Source: Edolisoma coerulescens (lineage: Eukaryota > Chordata > Aves > Passeriformes > Campephagidae). From it: 64,000 bases of DNA. The notes under the pieces are model-generated. The model was not told the DNA's origin, did no database searches, and saw only the letters and a list, made by a program, of their open reading frames with translations. Location of the stretch: contig VWZW01006262.1 in the NCBI GenBank assembly GCA_013397115.1, positions 248,001-312,000 of the forward strand. Direction: 5' to 3'. Of this stretch, positions 62,001 to 64,000 are shown piece by piece. Positions within the stretch are counted from its first letter, which is position 1. Each line of letters begins with the position of its first letter. The position numbers and the translations under genes are program-made.

Positions 62001-64000
62001 GGGACAGGGGAGAGAGAGGCAGAGAACTTTCTGTGTCAGCTGCCTGCCCTCTCCTGTGCTCTGCACAGCTCCCCCACTGCTCAGTGTGTTTAGAGGCTGC
62101 CCAAAATGAAATGCAGCACCCAGGAGAGTCCACCTGGGAGCCTTTTATCCTACTGACTTGTCAAACCCTTGGGAAGGATAATGGCATACAGTAATTGCAA
62201 ATCTACAATCATGTGCATGTATGTTTTGTTCCCTGTACACCTCTAACTTGTTAAATCAGGAGACTGATTTCTTATGTACCTTTTAGCTGTTGAATCTGCC
62301 CTTTTTATGGAAGTCCACATCCTCTAAACAAGTCTTTGTTTTGCTGGTTTTTATGCCTTTCAGCCCTTCTGGAGTTGAAGGTTGCAGCGGTTAATTAGCA
62401 CTTGTGCATGTATGTTAAATATTCTATAGCATTTAGGCATTGGATCGTCATTAGAGTTGTGCAAAGATTTATGTTATAATCCTCTGTAAAACATTACTTT
62501 TAAAAAAACCAAAACCCAAACCAAAACAACAGCAATTTATCTTTTCTTTGTTAAGGCATGTGCTCTGCTCTCAGTTCAGCCTTTGGATCACCAGGCTAAG
62601 TGATTAAATAGTCACATTCTTACTTCTAAAAGCTTGAATCCAGTACATATTTGACATAGAACATTAACAATACATGTATTTTTCTGTGAACATACTTTCT
62701 CAGTAATAGAAAGGACATTGATGATTTTGGCGCTCATTCTCTGTGGGTTTCTTGGAGAACCATACTGAACAAAAACTGGCCTCATGCAGGAGCCTGTGCT
62801 GCAGTGGGGACATGAGTGCTGCAGAAACTAGGACTGGCTTTCTTGAATTGAAGTAGGCTCATTGGTGTTTATACAGCTAGGTTTTTATTGGTTTTTTGCA
62901 GTAGTGTAAAAATGTAATAACCATGTCTTTAGCATTTTTAAAGTTAAAAAATAGATAGTGAGATGTGTTAGATCTTCTTAAGACTTTGAAGACTACAATA
63001 TAAATATCAAACCTGATCTGTTTTTTATATACTGCTTTTTTCTGAAGAGATATTGGGGGGGTAGTTACTGTGTGTATGTGATCAATAGTCTTCAAAATAA
63101 TTTCACCAGTGACTTCGTTAATCCTATTCAGAATGCAGCGATGAAGGAAGAAAAAGAAAAAATATCTCTAAAGAATAATTAGCAGAATGAAATTGAGTTA
63201 GTAGGTGTGACATCCAATTATTTTCTTCCCTGGAGATAAATATCAAGTCAAGGTTGGATATTACAATTGGAGTGTAGCACCTCTGCTCCTCCTGAATCAG
63301 GCAGAGTGAGAAGTAGCCATGCCGAGTGAAGAAAAAAGGTCATGTCTCTGACTGCTGTAGTTAATGTACAGTTTGATTCAGGAGGGGGTTAGCCACTTCT
63401 GATTGCTGCTTTAATGAGGACTTCCCTTCATAAAAATCCTTGTTCTAGGGATTGCTACATGGAATGTTTGATTTTGATAGTCTTCTTGCTCTATGGATGG
63501 AAGCCAAATGCAGAGGTTTTTGAAAGACTTGTGTGTTCCAACACAGCATCTTTGAAGGCTAAGACTGAAGCACAGGATTGCTTCCACACACCAAAGATTT
63601 AGGCTTTCCTTTGTAGAAGGCATTTTTAAGTAGTTGCACTTCATGTGACAGGCTGAGCTAGCATGGCTGTGCGATAGCTGGATTCCCTGGCCTGTTGGAG
63701 GGGTGACATGGGGTGGAAAAGCTGGCTGTGACAGATCAATATCAGATTAGCTGTACGTGTGAATTGACCTTATCCCATGAATTGCGACCAAATACAGTCT
63801 TCTGCAATGTGTTAGGCTGTTAACAACATGGTTTCTATATTCTCATATTCTGTGAAATATGAGAGCTTTTCTTTCCCTTCATTAAAATAATAAGAAAAGA
63901 CTTTGCATTTAATAACTGGTGTCCTTCACTTGAATCTTGTTTGGAAATACTGTATCACTTCCTCAAGTTGATAATATGTCTATATTGTGTCTATTTAGTA
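59023..64000 (+). other. Intron 2, distal part to window end; no exon seen
   Basis: AT-rich intron with an A/C-rich tract at 62501-62532. Chance frames only. No PARD3B exon 3 is recognised before the window ends. Confidence 0.55.
62501..62532. repeat. A/C-rich low-complexity tract
   Basis: AAAAAAACC, AAAACCC, AAACC and AAAACAACAGC in succession. Same class as the other A/C tracts in the window. Confidence 0.75.

Overview
This window looks like bird (sauropsid) nuclear DNA. It is AT-rich, intron-dominated vertebrate sequence with a single CpG island and three CR1 LINE copies. Their 3' ends match the bird/reptile type, including the decayed ATTCTRTG-like terminal repeats. No bacterial-style gene density, operons, CRISPR array or rRNA/tRNA genes were seen.

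The only coding sequence I can support is one 102-bp internal exon on the + strand (27930-28031). It encodes residues equivalent to about 41-74 of PAR3-beta (PARD3B), inside the N-terminal self-association domain. PARD3B is a cell-polarity scaffold whose mammalian gene is spread over very large introns, so finding one small exon in 64 kb is expected. The CpG island at about 2.1-2.74 kb, interrupted by a 50-N assembly gap, is the best candidate for its promoter. The coding first exon (starting MKVTVCFGRT in mammals) is not visible anywhere, so it is either lost in the gap or lies upstream of the window. On this model, 1-2107 is 5' flank, 2741-27929 is intron 1, and 28032-64000 is part of intron 2.

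The introns hold three same-strand CR1 fragments (34.9-39.4 kb), several microsatellites and a 340-bp AT-rich cryptic repeat (58.7-59.0 kb). They also hold exact short tandem duplications, an imperfect 70-bp duplication spaced by 630 bp (19.5 and 20.1 kb), two perfect inverted repeats, and many short (A)n(C)n / (G)n(T)n tracts. All other open reading frames over 60 codons look like chance: no recognisable domains and no conserved splice context.

I did not find a convincing undescribed biological system. The most testable leads are the missing first exon at the gapped CpG island, a possible in-frame alternative terminal exon 1.1 kb after the PARD3B exon, and the duplicated 70-bp block.
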